The notes under the pieces: model-generated
Databases searched by the model: none
What the model was told of the DNA's origin: nothing
The model's input: the letters and a program-made list of their open reading frames with translations, nothing else
Made by a program: the position numbers and the translations under genes
Origin: Gemmatimonadaceae bacterium
Lineage (GTDB): Bacteria > Gemmatimonadota > Gemmatimonadetes > Gemmatimonadales > Gemmatimonadaceae
Assembly (NCBI GenBank): GCA_014378185.1
Contig: JACMOE010000422.1
Coordinates: forward strand, 1 to 7,709
DNA length: 7,709 nt
Direction of reading: 5' to 3'
Shown here: positions 7,709-7,709 of the stretch, one piece after another
Position numbering within the stretch: the stretch's first letter is position 1
How the letters are laid out: each line of letters opens with the position of its first letter

Positions 7709-7709
7709 C

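Overview
The window is GC-rich, gene-dense bacterial DNA with strong G/C preference at third codon positions. Its core is a plus-strand proteostasis and ribosome-assembly cluster: the C-terminal end of a probable clpP, then clpX, lon and engB (yihA/ysxC). The order clpX-lon-engB is also known from Bacillus (clpX-lonB-lonA-ysxC), so the cluster itself does not point to one phylum. The style of the accessory proteins (a secreted glycine-zipper protein ending in a WERV-type motif, a short lipoprotein) and the order clpP-clpX-lon-engB make me lean towards Gemmatimonadota. This is an impression from protein style, not a proven assignment.

Layout. Positions 1-66 hold the last codons of probable clpP. 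Positions 67-326 are a 260-base gap with two distinct parts. The first (67-228) is a composite repeat of three tandem ~26-base units plus an inverted copy. The second (238-318) is a clpX leader with three consecutive predicted stem-loops. Next come clpX (327-1577), a 33-base junction almost filled by an inverted repeat, lon (1611-4019), engB (4043-4726, with a strong Shine-Dalgarno site), a lipoprotein gene overlapping engB by ATGA (4723-5406), and a left-handed beta-helix acyltransferase gene (5423-6274). All are close enough to be co-transcribed.

At about 6275 this unit meets two minus-strand genes tail to tail. They are a secreted histidine-rich protein (7659-6835) and a small secreted or membrane glycine-zipper protein (6835-6281), coupled through TAATG. 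Neither has a function I recognise. At the right edge the minus strand also encodes, in another frame, an unmistakable piece of the glutamine amidotransferase domain of GMP synthase (GuaA). It stops soon after the catalytic HPE motif, and the start of the secreted histidine-rich gene lies inside it. This looks like a truncated guaA remnant or rearrangement breakpoint and is the oddest feature of the window.

How the parts work together: ClpX unfolds substrates for ClpP, and Lon is an independent ATP-dependent protease, so the operon carries two of the main cytoplasmic quality-control proteases. EngB is a GTPase needed for 50S subunit maturation. The lipoprotein and acyltransferase look like lineage-specific passengers of the operon. 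I see no phage, CRISPR, transposase or defence system here.
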